Shown: positions 1 to 6,503, counted from the first letter of the stretch. The stretch is 8,050 nucleotides of DNA from G020354645 sp050053515 (GCA_050053515.1 JASFTQ010000217.1:1-8050), one strand, 5' to 3'. Numbers and translations are program-made. Notes: generated by a model from the sequence alone, not told the origin.

Positions 1-437
1 GGTTGTTCGATATATCTCATTAGTGATGTCGGTTTCGAATACGCCTTGCCGCAGATGGTGGTCTCGAGCTAAAAGGTTGCGAACACTGGCCAACAGCAAT
101 GCAACAGCATGGTCTGATACTTCTTCTGTGCCGTATCCGGAGAGATTGGCCACAAAGATTTTTTTTGTCGTGCAGCTTCAAGATCGATATTATCCACACC
201 GACACCGTAACGTAGGATGACTTTACAACGCTCAAGAGAGCCAATCACACGACCGGTTATCGGCGCTTCTCTTACCAGAATACCATCTGCATCCCGGGCT
301 ATTGCGACAACTTCATCTGCCGTTCGACAATCCTCGGGTGTCAAAATCAATTCAGCACCGATGGCTTCTAAAATTTGTCACTCGATATCATAAGATGCAT
401 AACCTAAATTGACAACGACGACTTTATACTTTGCCAT
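1..437 (-). pseudogene. D-isomer-specific 2-hydroxyacid dehydrogenase, 5' part, disrupted and cut by window edge
   Basis: The minus strand from the ATG at 437 reads MAKYKVVVVNLGYASYDIE, then a TGA (378-380), then continues in frame through a clear N-terminal catalytic-domain segment with ILVREAPITG and LRYGVGVDNIDLEAA. At the A8 run (plus-strand T run 159-166) the frame is lost; reading one A twice restores IFVANLSGYGTEEVSDHAVALLL and then a recognisable stretch to base 1. This is the first half (about 146 codons) of the phosphoglycerate/hydroxypyruvate dehydrogenase superfamily; the Rossmann GxGxxG and the catalytic Arg/Glu/His would lie outside the window. Such enzymes oxidise or reduce D-2-hydroxy/2-oxo acids with NAD(P). 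A good Shine-Dalgarno (GGAAGGA) lies just before the ATG, 42 bases after the kinase stop, so it was the last visible gene of the operon. Two independent lesions favour a pseudogene; sequencing error at the homopolymer could explain only the frameshift. Confidence 0.8.
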
Positions 438-479
438 TTTTTCCTTCCGGCTGCACTGGCCCATGGGAATGCGTAAAAA

Positions 480-1442
480 TCAGGCCTTTTGTTGATTCAT
501 AAGAGCAGCGACCGCTTCGGGTTGCGGGATTGGCGTTACCGCCCCTAAACCTGTGGTCGAAAGCGCAGCCGCTGCGTTGGCAAACCGCACACACCTCTCC
601 AACGGCCATGCAGACAAATACCCTACAACAAACGCAGCGGCGAAGGTATCACCTGCCCCGGTCATATCAATCGGCTCCACCTTATAGGGTGAAAATTTTT
701 GAATGTGAATTTGAAAAAGACCGTCGCGTTCTTCCTCAAAAGCCAATACCGCTCCTTCAGCACCTAACTTGAGTACCAAAATTTTTGGGCCGAGGCTCAG
801 ATAAAACCGGGCAATTTGCTCGGTGTCCTGCATTCCGGTCAACACTTGTGCATCTTCTAAACTCGGTAGAAATATATCTGCCAGCGAAACCGTCTGATGA
901 ATAATGGCCCTTGCTCGATCCAGCGGCCATAGTTTCAGTCTCAGGTTGGGATCGTATGATACCAACACATCGGCATCTTTTGCTGCCGCAATCGCCGCGA
1001 ATACGGCATCACAGGCTGAGGTGCTGATGCCTTGACTGATTCCGGAAACATGAAGAAGTTTTGCTTTGCGGATGTAATCATCGGGGATAAATTCAGGTGT
1101 CATACGGCTTGCAGCCGAATTTTTCCGATAATATGTAAAATGGTGCGATTTGCCTTTTCGGGAAATAAAATAGATACCGCTGGGCGCCTCGGCGTCTCGA
1201 ACCACCTGACTTGTATCAATGCCCTCTTTATGCCATAGCTTGATGAAGCTGTCACCAAACTCGTCATTACCTAAACGTGTCAAATAACCGACATTTCCTC
1301 CGAGCCGGCTGGCTGCGATCGCAAAGTTCGAAGTATCTCCTCCCCACCCGACTGTAAAGTGATTCACCTCTGAAAGTGATCCTTCTTGGGTAGCATTAAA
1401 CTCCAGCATCGGTTCGCCCAGGGAAATAATTTCCGGATTCAT
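480..1442 (-). CDS. kdgK: PfkB-family carbohydrate kinase, probable 2-keto-3-deoxygluconate kinase
   Basis: A 320-residue ribokinase-fold (PfkB) kinase, about the usual length for 2-keto-3-deoxygluconate (KDG) kinases. Visible motifs are the substrate-side GGDTSN at 34-39, a YYR at 104-106 that in KDG kinases contacts the keto acid, DPNLRLKLW at 164-172 as in KDG kinases, and the PfkB signature DMTGAGDTFAAAF at 259-271 with D265 as the expected catalytic base and GAG as the anion hole. It would be a cytoplasmic ATP-dependent kinase making a 6-phospho-2-keto-3-deoxy acid. The start is fixed by AGGAGG, which overlaps the TAG stop of the upstream rraA-like gene; only 9 bases separate that stop from this ATG, implying translational coupling. 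Family is near certain; the KDG assignment is inferred from motifs and from the sugar-acid context, and other keto-acid or fructose-type substrates are possible. The symbol is therefore provisional. Confidence 0.85.
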   Translation of the reverse strand: MNPEIISLGEPMLEFNATQEGSLSEVNHFTVGWGGDTSNFAIAASRLGGNVGYLTRLGNDEFGDSFIKLWHKEGIDTSQVVRDAEAPSGIYFISRKGKSHHFTYYRKNSAASRMTPEFIPDDYIRKAKLLHVSGISQGISTSACDAVFAAIAAAKDADVLVSYDPNLRLKLWPLDRARAIIHQTVSLADIFLPSLEDAQVLTGMQDTEQIARFYLSLGPKILVLKLGAEGAVLAFEEERDGLFQIHIQKFSPYKVEPIDMTGAGDTFAAAFVVGYLSAWPLERCVRFANAAAALSTTGLGAVTPIPQPEAVAALMNQQKA

Positions 1443-1451
1443 AGGCCCCTC

Positions 1452-2102
1452 CTAAATCCGCTTATATTTGGCCAGGCCTTCACGCAGAGATTTTGTCTCG
1501 CGAATGAGTTTGGCTTGTTCAGCCTCACGCAGCTCGATTTCGGTCGCCTTTTCAAGGACCTCTGTGATATGCGCCTGCCGTACGGCCACGACCCCGTCAA
1601 GATCTGCAACGATCATATCGCCAGGATGTACGGTGATACTTCCGCAAACAATCGGTTCATTGGCGGAAAGTGTTTTAAAGCGGCCTACCGTCGTGCCGGG
1701 CGAGACGCTGCGCGCAAATATCTGAAAGCCGGAGTCCCTTCGAATTTCGGTCACATCCCTGACGCCGCCGTCAAGAACGGCCCCGGCCAAGTTATTTGCT
1801 TCTGCACCGGCTGTCATTAATCCCCCCCAGACAGCCACATCAGTTTCAGCGTCAATACCAATGACAATCACACTGCCTTCCGGAGATTCATCGATTGCTT
1901 CCAGAGCATGCTGAGGCGGCAGTGCCTCGTCGGTGGGTCCTTCCTGAACCGTCACCGCGGGTCCGACGATCTTTTTGTCGTTAATCCGGGGTTTAATCGA
2001 ATGATCCATATATCCGCGTTTCCCGGTCACCTGTTCAACTGCATCCGCAACTGATGCAGTGGCCACCTTCATAAATCCAGCGATAATATCTTTTGTTGTC
2101 AA
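1452..2102 (-). CDS. RraA-like / HMG-CHA aldolase family protein
   Basis: An RraA-fold protein of 216 residues from TTG at 2102, or 222 if the in-frame ATG at 2120 is used. I prefer TTG because AAAGGAG stands 6 bases before it, whereas nothing resembling a Shine-Dalgarno precedes the ATG and the AAGGAG would be inside that coding sequence. Numbered from the ATG, G100 is followed by 20 residues, then R121-D122, two residues and E125, inside GAVLDGGVRDVTE. This matches G-X20-R-D-X2-E/D, the metal and pyruvate site that, as I recall, distinguishes 4-hydroxy-4-methyl-2-oxoglutarate / 4-carboxy-4-hydroxy-2-oxoadipate aldolases from RNase-regulating RraA proteins. GDMIVADLDGVVAV at 167-180 is the other family signature. 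A class II (divalent-metal) pyruvate-forming aldolase or oxaloacetate-type decarboxylase is therefore likelier than an RNase E inhibitor. The gene lies between a TRAP transporter and a keto-acid kinase, which supports a catabolic role; the substrate is unknown. Confidence 0.85.
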   Translation of the reverse strand: MTTKDIIAGFMKVATASVADAVEQVTGKRGYMDHSIKPRINDKKIVGPAVTVQEGPTDEALPPQHALEAIDESPEGSVIVIGIDAETDVAVWGGLMTAGAEANNLAGAVLDGGVRDVTEIRRDSGFQIFARSVSPGTTVGRFKTLSANEPIVCGSITVHPGDMIVADLDGVVAVRQAHITEVLEKATEIELREAEQAKLIRETKSLREGLAKYKRI

Positions 2103-2143
2103 AATTGTCTCCTTTTGCATGGGCCTGTATTTCGGCTTTTTGG

Positions 2144-2241
2144 TGAAATGAAATAAGGATGATAGCTTTATCTACGTTCATTTCAATCGATGTAAATACT
2201 TTTCAACCAGTGCCATGGTTGCAAATCGGATAAAGCTATCA
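2144..2241 (-). promoter_or_regulatory. interlocked inverted repeats in the dctP-rraA gap (structured leader or operator)
   Basis: Two perfect inverted repeats interlock in the gap between dctP and rraA. The first has 13-base arms at 2160-2172 (TGATAGCTTTATC) and 2229-2241, separated by 56 bases. The second has 9-base arms at 2144-2152 (TGAAATGAA) and 2177-2185. The second helix has one arm inside and one arm outside the loop of the first, so in RNA the two would form a pseudoknot or act as alternatives. A small hairpin, CAACCA-GTGCCA-TGGTTG (2204-2221), sits inside the first. A weak minus-strand promoter can also be drawn (TTTACA at 2191-2196, 18-base spacer, GATAAA at 2167-2172) whose -10 falls inside the 13-base arm, so a DNA operator is an equal alternative. 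Pairing is seen directly; function is inferred. Confidence 0.5.
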
Positions 2242-2266
2242 CTCAATTTTGTTGGCTATAATGTGG

Positions 2267-3286
2267 TTAATAGTTTTTCTTTCGATATTCTTCAATCTCC
2301 GCAAATAGCTTGTCTACCCATTCGCTGCCAATTTGCTCTTTGACCCATTTAACGACTTCAGGTTGTGCTTTTTTGCGAAAATTGGCTATCTGGTCAGGTG
2401 TTAAAGGCCTCACTTGCATGCCCACCCCACTGAGGATTGTCGGCGCATTGGTGTCCTGGGCTGACGTCATCCCCCGATGAATAACCTTGGCTATTTCCAC
2501 ACCCCGTTGGACAGCTTTCTGTTCAGTGGGTGTCAGACTTTGGTAAAATCGATCATTCATCAAATAGGCATGCCAGCTGTAGACATGACCGTCGAGGGAG
2601 ATGAATTTCTGGTTCTGATAGAGGCTGGCGGCCAAAATATTGGTCACACCGTTTTCCTGACCGTCAACCACGCCCTGCTGGAGAGCGGCAGGCAACTCCG
2701 GCCAAGGAACCGGTGAGGGACTGGCGCCGAGGGAAGATACCAGTTTGCTCCAGATGGGTCCGGGCATGACGCGAATTTTAAGCCCTTGCATATCTTGCGG
2801 TGATTCGATGACACGCTTGTTGTTGGTAAAATGTCTGATTCCATTATCCGCCAGAGCAAACATGCGAATACCGGTGGCCTTACGCATGGCTTCGGCCAGC
2901 TCCTGGCCAAAGGGGCCATCGACCACCGTCCAGGCCATGGCCTGGTCATCAAACAGGTAGGGGATCGCATAAACCATAAACGGCTTGAACACCGGTGAGA
3001 TCGGCCCATCATGAACGACGCCCATTTCTATACTGCCAAGCTTCAGCCCTTCGAGAACCGTAATCGCATTACCGAGCTGGCTTGCGGGATAGATCTCAAC
3101 CTTCAGCGAGCCTTGAGTGTTTGCTTCCACATAATTTTTAAACGCCAGAGCGGCTGCTTGCTTGGGTTGGTCCAGCTTGGCCGGCTGGAAATGTGAGTAC
3201 TTGATGACTTTCGGTCCTGCAACGGCAATACCGGGCAGCACCAAGACCATGACCAATAACATAAAATACCACTTTCTTGATTTCAT
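2267..3286 (-). CDS. dctP: TRAP transporter solute-binding protein, DctP family
   Basis: A 339-residue periplasmic binding protein of the DctP type. It starts with a classic signal peptide: basic MKSRK, a hydrophobic run, and AVA at 21-23, so cleavage is expected before G24. The mature chain has the DctP pattern KYSHFQPAKLDQPK near the N terminus, YPASQLGN at 66-73, the arginines R151 (GIRHFTNNKR) and R172 (GLKIRVMPG), the latter aligning with the arginine that clamps ligand carboxylates in the family, and VDGQENG at 207-213. The last motif is usually DGQENP, so P is replaced by G here. It would deliver a carboxylate-bearing ligand to DctQM in the inner membrane. The ATG is fixed by AAGGAGG 8 bases upstream, and the gene starts 22 bases after the dctM stop. 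It is transcribed after dctQ and dctM, the less common order. The ligand cannot be read from the sequence; a sugar acid fits the neighbouring kinase. Confidence 0.95.
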   Translation of the reverse strand: MKSRKWYFMLLVMVLVLPGIAVAGPKVIKYSHFQPAKLDQPKQAAALAFKNYVEANTQGSLKVEIYPASQLGNAITVLEGLKLGSIEMGVVHDGPISPVFKPFMVYAIPYLFDDQAMAWTVVDGPFGQELAEAMRKATGIRMFALADNGIRHFTNNKRVIESPQDMQGLKIRVMPGPIWSKLVSSLGASPSPVPWPELPAALQQGVVDGQENGVTNILAASLYQNQKFISLDGHVYSWHAYLMNDRFYQSLTPTEQKAVQRGVEIAKVIHRGMTSAQDTNAPTILSGVGMQVRPLTPDQIANFRKKAQPEVVKWVKEQIGSEWVDKLFAEIEEYRKKNY

Positions 3287-3308
3287 TGCTGATTCCTCCT
3301 TTTCTGGG

Positions 3309-4598
3309 TTAATGCGTTATACCAAATAGTTTTGGCACCGTTATACTGATTGCCGGAAAGGCAATCACCAGAGCCAGCACCAAAAGTTCCGCCAAAAGAA
3401 GCGGAACGATTGTTTTAGACAGCGTTTCCATCCGTACTCGGCCGATCGTGCTGACAACGAATAAAACAGGGCCAACCGGCGGTGTAACCATGCCAATGGT
3501 AAGATTGAGCACGATCATGATGGCAAAATACATGGGGTCAAGGCCGAATTGATCGCCCACCGGGCCAAGTACCGGCACAAGAATAATCAATGCCGGCAAC
3601 GTGTCGATAACCAATCCGCATAGCAGTACGAATACCGCCAGCATAATGACAACCACCGATGGGCTGCTGGTCATATTGCCAATATAAGTTGCGATAGTTT
3701 GTGGAATCTGCAAAATCGTTAACAACCAGGAAAAAATAGAAGCCATGGAAACAATTAAGAGAACCGCAGCAGTCACAACGCCGCTTTTAACAAACAAAGG
3801 CAGAAGCTTTTTCAGACTGAGGCCGCGTGTTATAAATAGCCCTACACCCAGGGCGTAAGCAGCAGCCACTGCAGCCGCTTCGGTTGGCGTAAATATGCCG
3901 CCCAATATGCCGCCGATGATGATAAACGGAAGCAACAGAGCCGGCAGGGCGACCCAGAAACTTTTCGCCAATCCCAGTAGGGACGGTCTTTCGCTGCGAA
4001 ATACATATCCGCGCTTAATGGAGATCCAGTGATTGACGCCCATCAGGGCCAGCCCGAGAAGAATTCCGGGTACGATGCCAGCCAGAAAGAGTCCTGCGAC
4101 GGTAACCCGGCTATCGGATATGGCGTATACCACCATCAGAATGCTGGGGGGAATAATAGGACCGATCGTTGCGGTCGCCGCACTCATGGCTCCGGCATAG
4201 GCGGGGCTGTATCCTGTTTTTCGCATCATGCGCATTACAATGGCGCTCGGTCCTGCGGCATCCGCCAAGGCCGAACCGCTGATGCCGGCAAATAACATAC
4301 TGACCATCACATTGACGTGACCCAAGCCGCCACGGATATGCCCCACAAGATCGTTGGCGAAACGCAACAATGATGTTGTTAGGCCGCTGGCCGTCATTAT
4401 TTCAGCGGCCAAAATAAAGAAGGGTACGGCCATAAGAGGAAATGAACTTATCCCGTTGAATAAATACTGGGGAATCACCAAACCCGGAAAACGGCCATCA
4501 ACCAAGACTGCTACCATTCCCGATAAGCCCATGGTTATGGCGACCGGCATTCCAATTACAAGGCCGATGCCAAATACAATCATTAGAATTGCTGCCAT
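3309..4598 (-). CDS. dctM: TRAP transporter large permease, DctM family
   Basis: A 429-residue, very hydrophobic inner-membrane protein with about 12 predicted membrane segments, the usual size for DctM. Characteristic motifs are present in order: FPLMAVPFFILAAEIM at 53-68, ISGSALADAAG at 106-116, ATIGPIIPPSI at 143-153, GGIFTPTEAAAVA at 233-245, and NLTIGMVTPPVGPVLF at 365-380. The two GPxxPP/TPPVG segments correspond to the re-entrant hairpins of the ion-transporter fold, where sodium-coupled transport takes place in this family. It pairs with DctQ and accepts ligand from DctP. The ATG at 4598 has AAAAGGA 6 bases upstream, located inside the end of dctQ; the two genes overlap by 16 bases, which indicates translational coupling. 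An in-frame ATG five codons later (4583) is less well placed. No lesions are seen. Confidence 0.95.
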   Translation of the reverse strand: MAAILMIVFGIGLVIGMPVAITMGLSGMVAVLVDGRFPGLVIPQYLFNGISSFPLMAVPFFILAAEIMTASGLTTSLLRFANDLVGHIRGGLGHVNVMVSMLFAGISGSALADAAGPSAIVMRMMRKTGYSPAYAGAMSAATATIGPIIPPSILMVVYAISDSRVTVAGLFLAGIVPGILLGLALMGVNHWISIKRGYVFRSERPSLLGLAKSFWVALPALLLPFIIIGGILGGIFTPTEAAAVAAAYALGVGLFITRGLSLKKLLPLFVKSGVVTAAVLLIVSMASIFSWLLTILQIPQTIATYIGNMTSSPSVVVIMLAVFVLLCGLVIDTLPALIILVPVLGPVGDQFGLDPMYFAIMIVLNLTIGMVTPPVGPVLFVVSTIGRVRMETLSKTIVPLLLAELLVLALVIAFPAISITVPKLFGITH

Positions 4599-5116
4599 GA
4601 TGAATCCTTTTCAGCCTTGTCCATTTCGTCTGAGACTTGACTATCAACCCAATTGCGATCCATCCATTCGCGAAACATCAAAACCAAATGCAATCCAAAA
4701 ACCGCGGCCCCTATAGGGATGGCCAGGTAGGGGATACCGCGGGGTATCTGGGTAGCCCAGGTTTCCTGAGCCCACCCAAACTGGACCATTTTAAAGCCAT
4801 AGTAGGCAAGGATCCCGAAAAAAACCAGGATCGTCACTCCCAAAAAGGCCCGCATTACGGGGCGTAATCTTGCCGGAAGCAAGTCTTGAAAAAGATCGAT
4901 AGCGGCCAGTCGACCCTCTCGCAGCGCCAAACCGGCGCCAATATAAGTGATCCAGATCATCAGAAAAGTAGAAATCTCCTCTGTAGTTGCAATCGAAAAC
5001 CCGAAGACGTAACGGGTTACAACATTAATGAAAACCAAAATGAACATCACACCCATCATGACGCCGATCAACCATTGGTTGACGCGCACAAAAACAGTTT
5101 CAAACTTCAGAAGCAT
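4583..5116 (-). CDS. dctQ: TRAP transporter small permease, DctQ family
   Basis: A 177-residue membrane protein with four hydrophobic segments (about 14-34, 48-66, 88-110, 128-148), the standard DctQ layout. Family hallmarks are FINVVTRYVFGFSIATTEEIS at 29-49, the loop REGRLAAIDLF at 66-76 and the IPRGIPYLAIP stretch at 124-134. It forms the membrane scaffold with DctM. I chose the ATG at 5116 because GGAG lies 7 bases upstream; an in-frame TTG at 5131 would add MRRPT-like residues but has no Shine-Dalgarno. The hydrophilic C-terminal tail (about 150-177) is rich in D, E, K and Q, and its last codons overlap the dctM start. As first gene of the transporter block, it follows a 383-base non-coding stretch carrying a palindrome and a -10-like element, so an operon promoter here is likely. 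Confidence 0.93.
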   Translation of the reverse strand: MLLKFETVFVRVNQWLIGVMMGVMFILVFINVVTRYVFGFSIATTEEISTFLMIWITYIGAGLALREGRLAAIDLFQDLLPARLRPVMRAFLGVTILVFFGILAYYGFKMVQFGWAQETWATQIPRGIPYLAIPIGAAVFGLHLVLMFREWMDRNWVDSQVSDEMDKAEKDSSWQQF

Positions 5117-5157
5117 AGTAGGTCTCCGCAAGGGTCCAGCGCGATTTGTTTGAATAA

Positions 5158-5163
5158 ATTATC
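5158..5163 (-). promoter_or_regulatory. candidate -10 box for the dctQ operon
   Basis: On the minus strand GATAAT (5 of 6 matches to TATAAT) lies about 42 bases before the dctQ ATG. The best -35 at 17-base spacing is only GTGGAA (3 of 6), so the promoter would be weak or activator-dependent. No sigma-54 spacing fits. Confidence 0.3.
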
Positions 5164-5203
5164 CCTTTGGTACACGCAAGTTCCACTTTTATCCGTTTTC
5201 CGT

Positions 5204-5216
5204 TGATCGTCGATCA
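5204..5216. promoter_or_regulatory. perfect 13-base palindrome, candidate operator for the TRAP operon
   Basis: TGATCG-T-CGATCA is a perfect 6-1-6 inverted repeat. It lies about 88 bases before the dctQ start and roughly 55-65 bases before the inferred transcription start, a normal place for a regulator site. Related GATCG cores occur at 5336-5343 (ACGATCGT) and in the rpiR upstream region near 6456. RpiR proteins bind as dimers or tetramers to palindromes, so this is a reasonable operator, but the link is inferred from position only. Confidence 0.4.
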
Positions 5217-5288
5217 TGAACTGGTATCGTGCTAAAAATCTATAACCCATTTCAAAGATGCATCTGGCGCTCGAAAGCTGTGTTACCG

Positions 5289-5321
5289 GCAGGGCCTGGG
5301 GTCCCTTTCCCCAGCCCCTGC
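5289..5321. repeat. strong GC-rich hairpin, 13-base arms
   Basis: The left arm GCAGGGCCTGGGG (5289-5301) and right arm CCCCAGCCCCTGC (5309-5321) pair with a single mismatch around the 7-base loop TCCCTTT. Neither strand has a T tract after it, so it is not a typical intrinsic terminator. It could be a REP-like element, an mRNA-stabilising hairpin at the rpiR 3' end, or a transcription-slowing structure. Confidence 0.5.
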
Positions 5322-5362
5322 ATAAAATGCTAATATACGATCGTGTATGCTGTGCTCTTCGC

Positions 5363-5390
5363 TTGTCCCGCCATAGCCCAAAGCGGACAA
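5363..5390. repeat. imperfect hairpin, possible dispersed repeat
   Basis: TTGTCCCGC (5363-5371) pairs with GCGGACAA (5383-5390) with one bulged C around an 11-base loop; CCGCC and GGCGG frame the same stretch. The sequence resembles short interspersed elements I recall from deltaproteobacterial intergenic DNA, but no other copy is present in this window. Confidence 0.35.
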
Positions 5391-5444
5391 CGGCGGTTCG
5401 GCCGGTGCTTGCTGAGCTCCGGTAATTAAAAGAATTAGATGCGA

Positions 5445-5466
5445 AGTCCCGTGACCGAGCGGGGCT
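5445..5466 (-). terminator. weak terminator-like hairpin after rpiR
   Basis: On the minus strand AGCCCCG pairs with CGGGACT (one mismatch) around an 8-base loop, 34 bases after the rpiR stop. A T-rich but broken tail (TAATTCTTTTAATT) follows about 8 bases later. This is a possible inefficient terminator, allowing some read-through into the transporter genes. Confidence 0.25.
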
Positions 5467-5499
5467 CTTGAGCGTGATCTACTATTGCTGAGATGGCTT

Positions 5500-6339
5500 C
5501 TAATATCGTTTATCCACTAAAGCCCTTTTTACCCTGTCTAAATTTTCCTTGATTTCATCAAAATTCCTCATGGCAATGGAAACAAATAAGACATCAACAA
5601 TTGCCAGCTGTACAAGTCGGGAGGTCATCGGCGCCAAGCGCAGCGCTACTTCCTGGGAATTTACTGAAATGGAGAGATCGCAATATTTTGCCAGCGGCGT
5701 CTTCTTGTTGCCCGTTATGCCGATAACCGCGGCACCGGATTTTTTCGCCACTTTGACACTTTCCAGGATATCTTTGGATGATCCTGTATGAGAAATGGCC
5801 ACAACCGCATCTTTGTCAGTCAGCAAAGCAGCAGACATTATCTGCATATGAGGATCATCATAAGCGATACACGGAGTGCCGATGCGAAAAAATTTGTGGT
5901 GTGCATCCCTGGCAACAACACCCGAACCGCCGACCCCGTAAAACTCGATGCGGTCCGCCTCTGCCAAGGCATTGGCAGCCAATTCTAATGTCTTCAAATC
6001 CAAATTATTCATCGTATTGTTAAAGGCTTCTTTTGCAGAGGTGAATAGCTTGTTGAAGATATCCGGGAATTTATCCTGGTCGGAAATGTTTTCCGCAATG
6101 TATTTATTGCTGGGAAGTGCATTTGCGAGACTCAACCGAAGTTCCATATACCCGCTAAGACCCAGTTGGCGACAAAAACGAATTACGGTAGGTTCGCTAA
6201 CAGCGGCCATTTCGGCAAGATCGGTTATCGTGCTCCGCATCGCCAGATTCGGATTTTTTAGCACACATTCGGCGACTTTCTTTTCCGAATTTCGTAAATT
6301 TGAAATCGCGCTTCTTATGGACGAAAAGATATCGGTCAC
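5500..6339 (-). CDS. RpiR-family transcriptional regulator (HTH_6 + SIS)
   Basis: A 279-residue regulator from GTG at 6339. Residues 1-75 form the RpiR N-terminal domain with a helix-turn-helix at about 37-60 (TITDLAEMAAVSEPTVIRFC) that binds DNA. Residues about 127-255 form a SIS sugar-phosphate isomerase domain with FYGVGGSG at 133-140, AISHTGSSKD at 181-190 and SQEVALRLAPMTSRL at 228-242, which senses a phosphorylated sugar or sugar acid. The GTG start gives the canonical MTDIFSSIRSAISNLRNSEK opening and has AGGGA 7 bases upstream; a TTG ten codons earlier (6369) lies in a hairpin and has no good ribosome site. It is divergent from nothing and lies upstream of the TRAP operon on the same strand. 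The likely effector is the phosphorylated product of the operon's kinase, which would give feedback control. Both repressors and activators occur in this family, so the direction of control is unknown. Confidence 0.92.
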   Translation of the reverse strand: MTDIFSSIRSAISNLRNSEKKVAECVLKNPNLAMRSTITDLAEMAAVSEPTVIRFCRQLGLSGYMELRLSLANALPSNKYIAENISDQDKFPDIFNKLFTSAKEAFNNTMNNLDLKTLELAANALAEADRIEFYGVGGSGVVARDAHHKFFRIGTPCIAYDDPHMQIMSAALLTDKDAVVAISHTGSSKDILESVKVAKKSGAAVIGITGNKKTPLAKYCDLSISVNSQEVALRLAPMTSRLVQLAIVDVLFVSIAMRNFDEIKENLDRVKRALVDKRY

Positions 6340-6364
6340 GGGAAAGTCCCTGGTATGGCGTACC

Positions 6365-6393
6365 GGCAAAACCTGGGGAACAGGCCCTTTGCC
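6365..6393 (-). promoter_or_regulatory. hairpin in the rpiR leader
   Basis: GGCAAA (6365-6370) pairs with TTTGCC (6388-6393), and CCTG (6372-6375) with CAGG (6381-6384), around a 5-base loop with one and three unpaired bases on the sides. It lies 26 bases before the GTG start. It may be an autoregulatory operator or an mRNA structure near the ribosome site; the function is inferred. Confidence 0.35.
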
Positions 6394-6473
6394 TTTAATA
6401 TCATCAGGTAGAGATTGTGTAGTTTTTCTGATAACTCAAAAGAAAATAACTCTTGCTGATCGATATGTAGTAA

Positions 6474-6503
6474 ATTAACAACATCAAAAGACGGTCTTGT
6501 CAA
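6474..6503 (-). promoter_or_regulatory. candidate sigma-70 promoter for rpiR
   Basis: On the minus strand a perfect -35 TTGACA (6498-6503) is followed after 18 bases by GTTAAT (6474-6479, 4 of 6 to TATAAT). Transcription would start near 6467, leaving a leader of about 128 bases that contains the hairpin described above. Confidence 0.45.

Larger units (their letters stand above)
5117..5499. other. non-coding gap between rpiR and dctQ, rich in palindromes
   Basis: No credible gene is found in either direction across these 383 bases. The stretch holds, from the dctQ side, a -10-like GATAAT, a perfect 13-base palindrome, a strong GC-rich hairpin and two further imperfect hairpins, listed separately. 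It is the expected place for the TRAP operon promoter, the RpiR operator and the 3' end of the rpiR transcript. Confidence 0.8.

Noticed and set aside
159..166. Programmed -1 frameshift at the A8 run
   Set aside because: The heptamer fits, but no upstream Shine-Dalgarno or downstream stem is evident and the TGA at codon 20 already breaks the gene; decay or homopolymer error is simpler.
378..380. In-frame TGA read as selenocysteine in the dehydrogenase
   Set aside because: No hairpin of SECIS type is visible just after the TGA, the position is not a catalytic cysteine site in this family, and a second lesion lies downstream. The tRNA-Sec-like fragment elsewhere in the window is not evidence for recoding here.
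1386..1820. 144-codon plus-strand open frame
   Set aside because: It is antisense to the rraA-like and kinase genes, both of which have strong family motifs; no similarity or ribosome site supports it.
5948..6478. 176-codon plus-strand open frame
   Set aside because: It is the reverse of the RpiR gene and its composition reflects that gene's codons.
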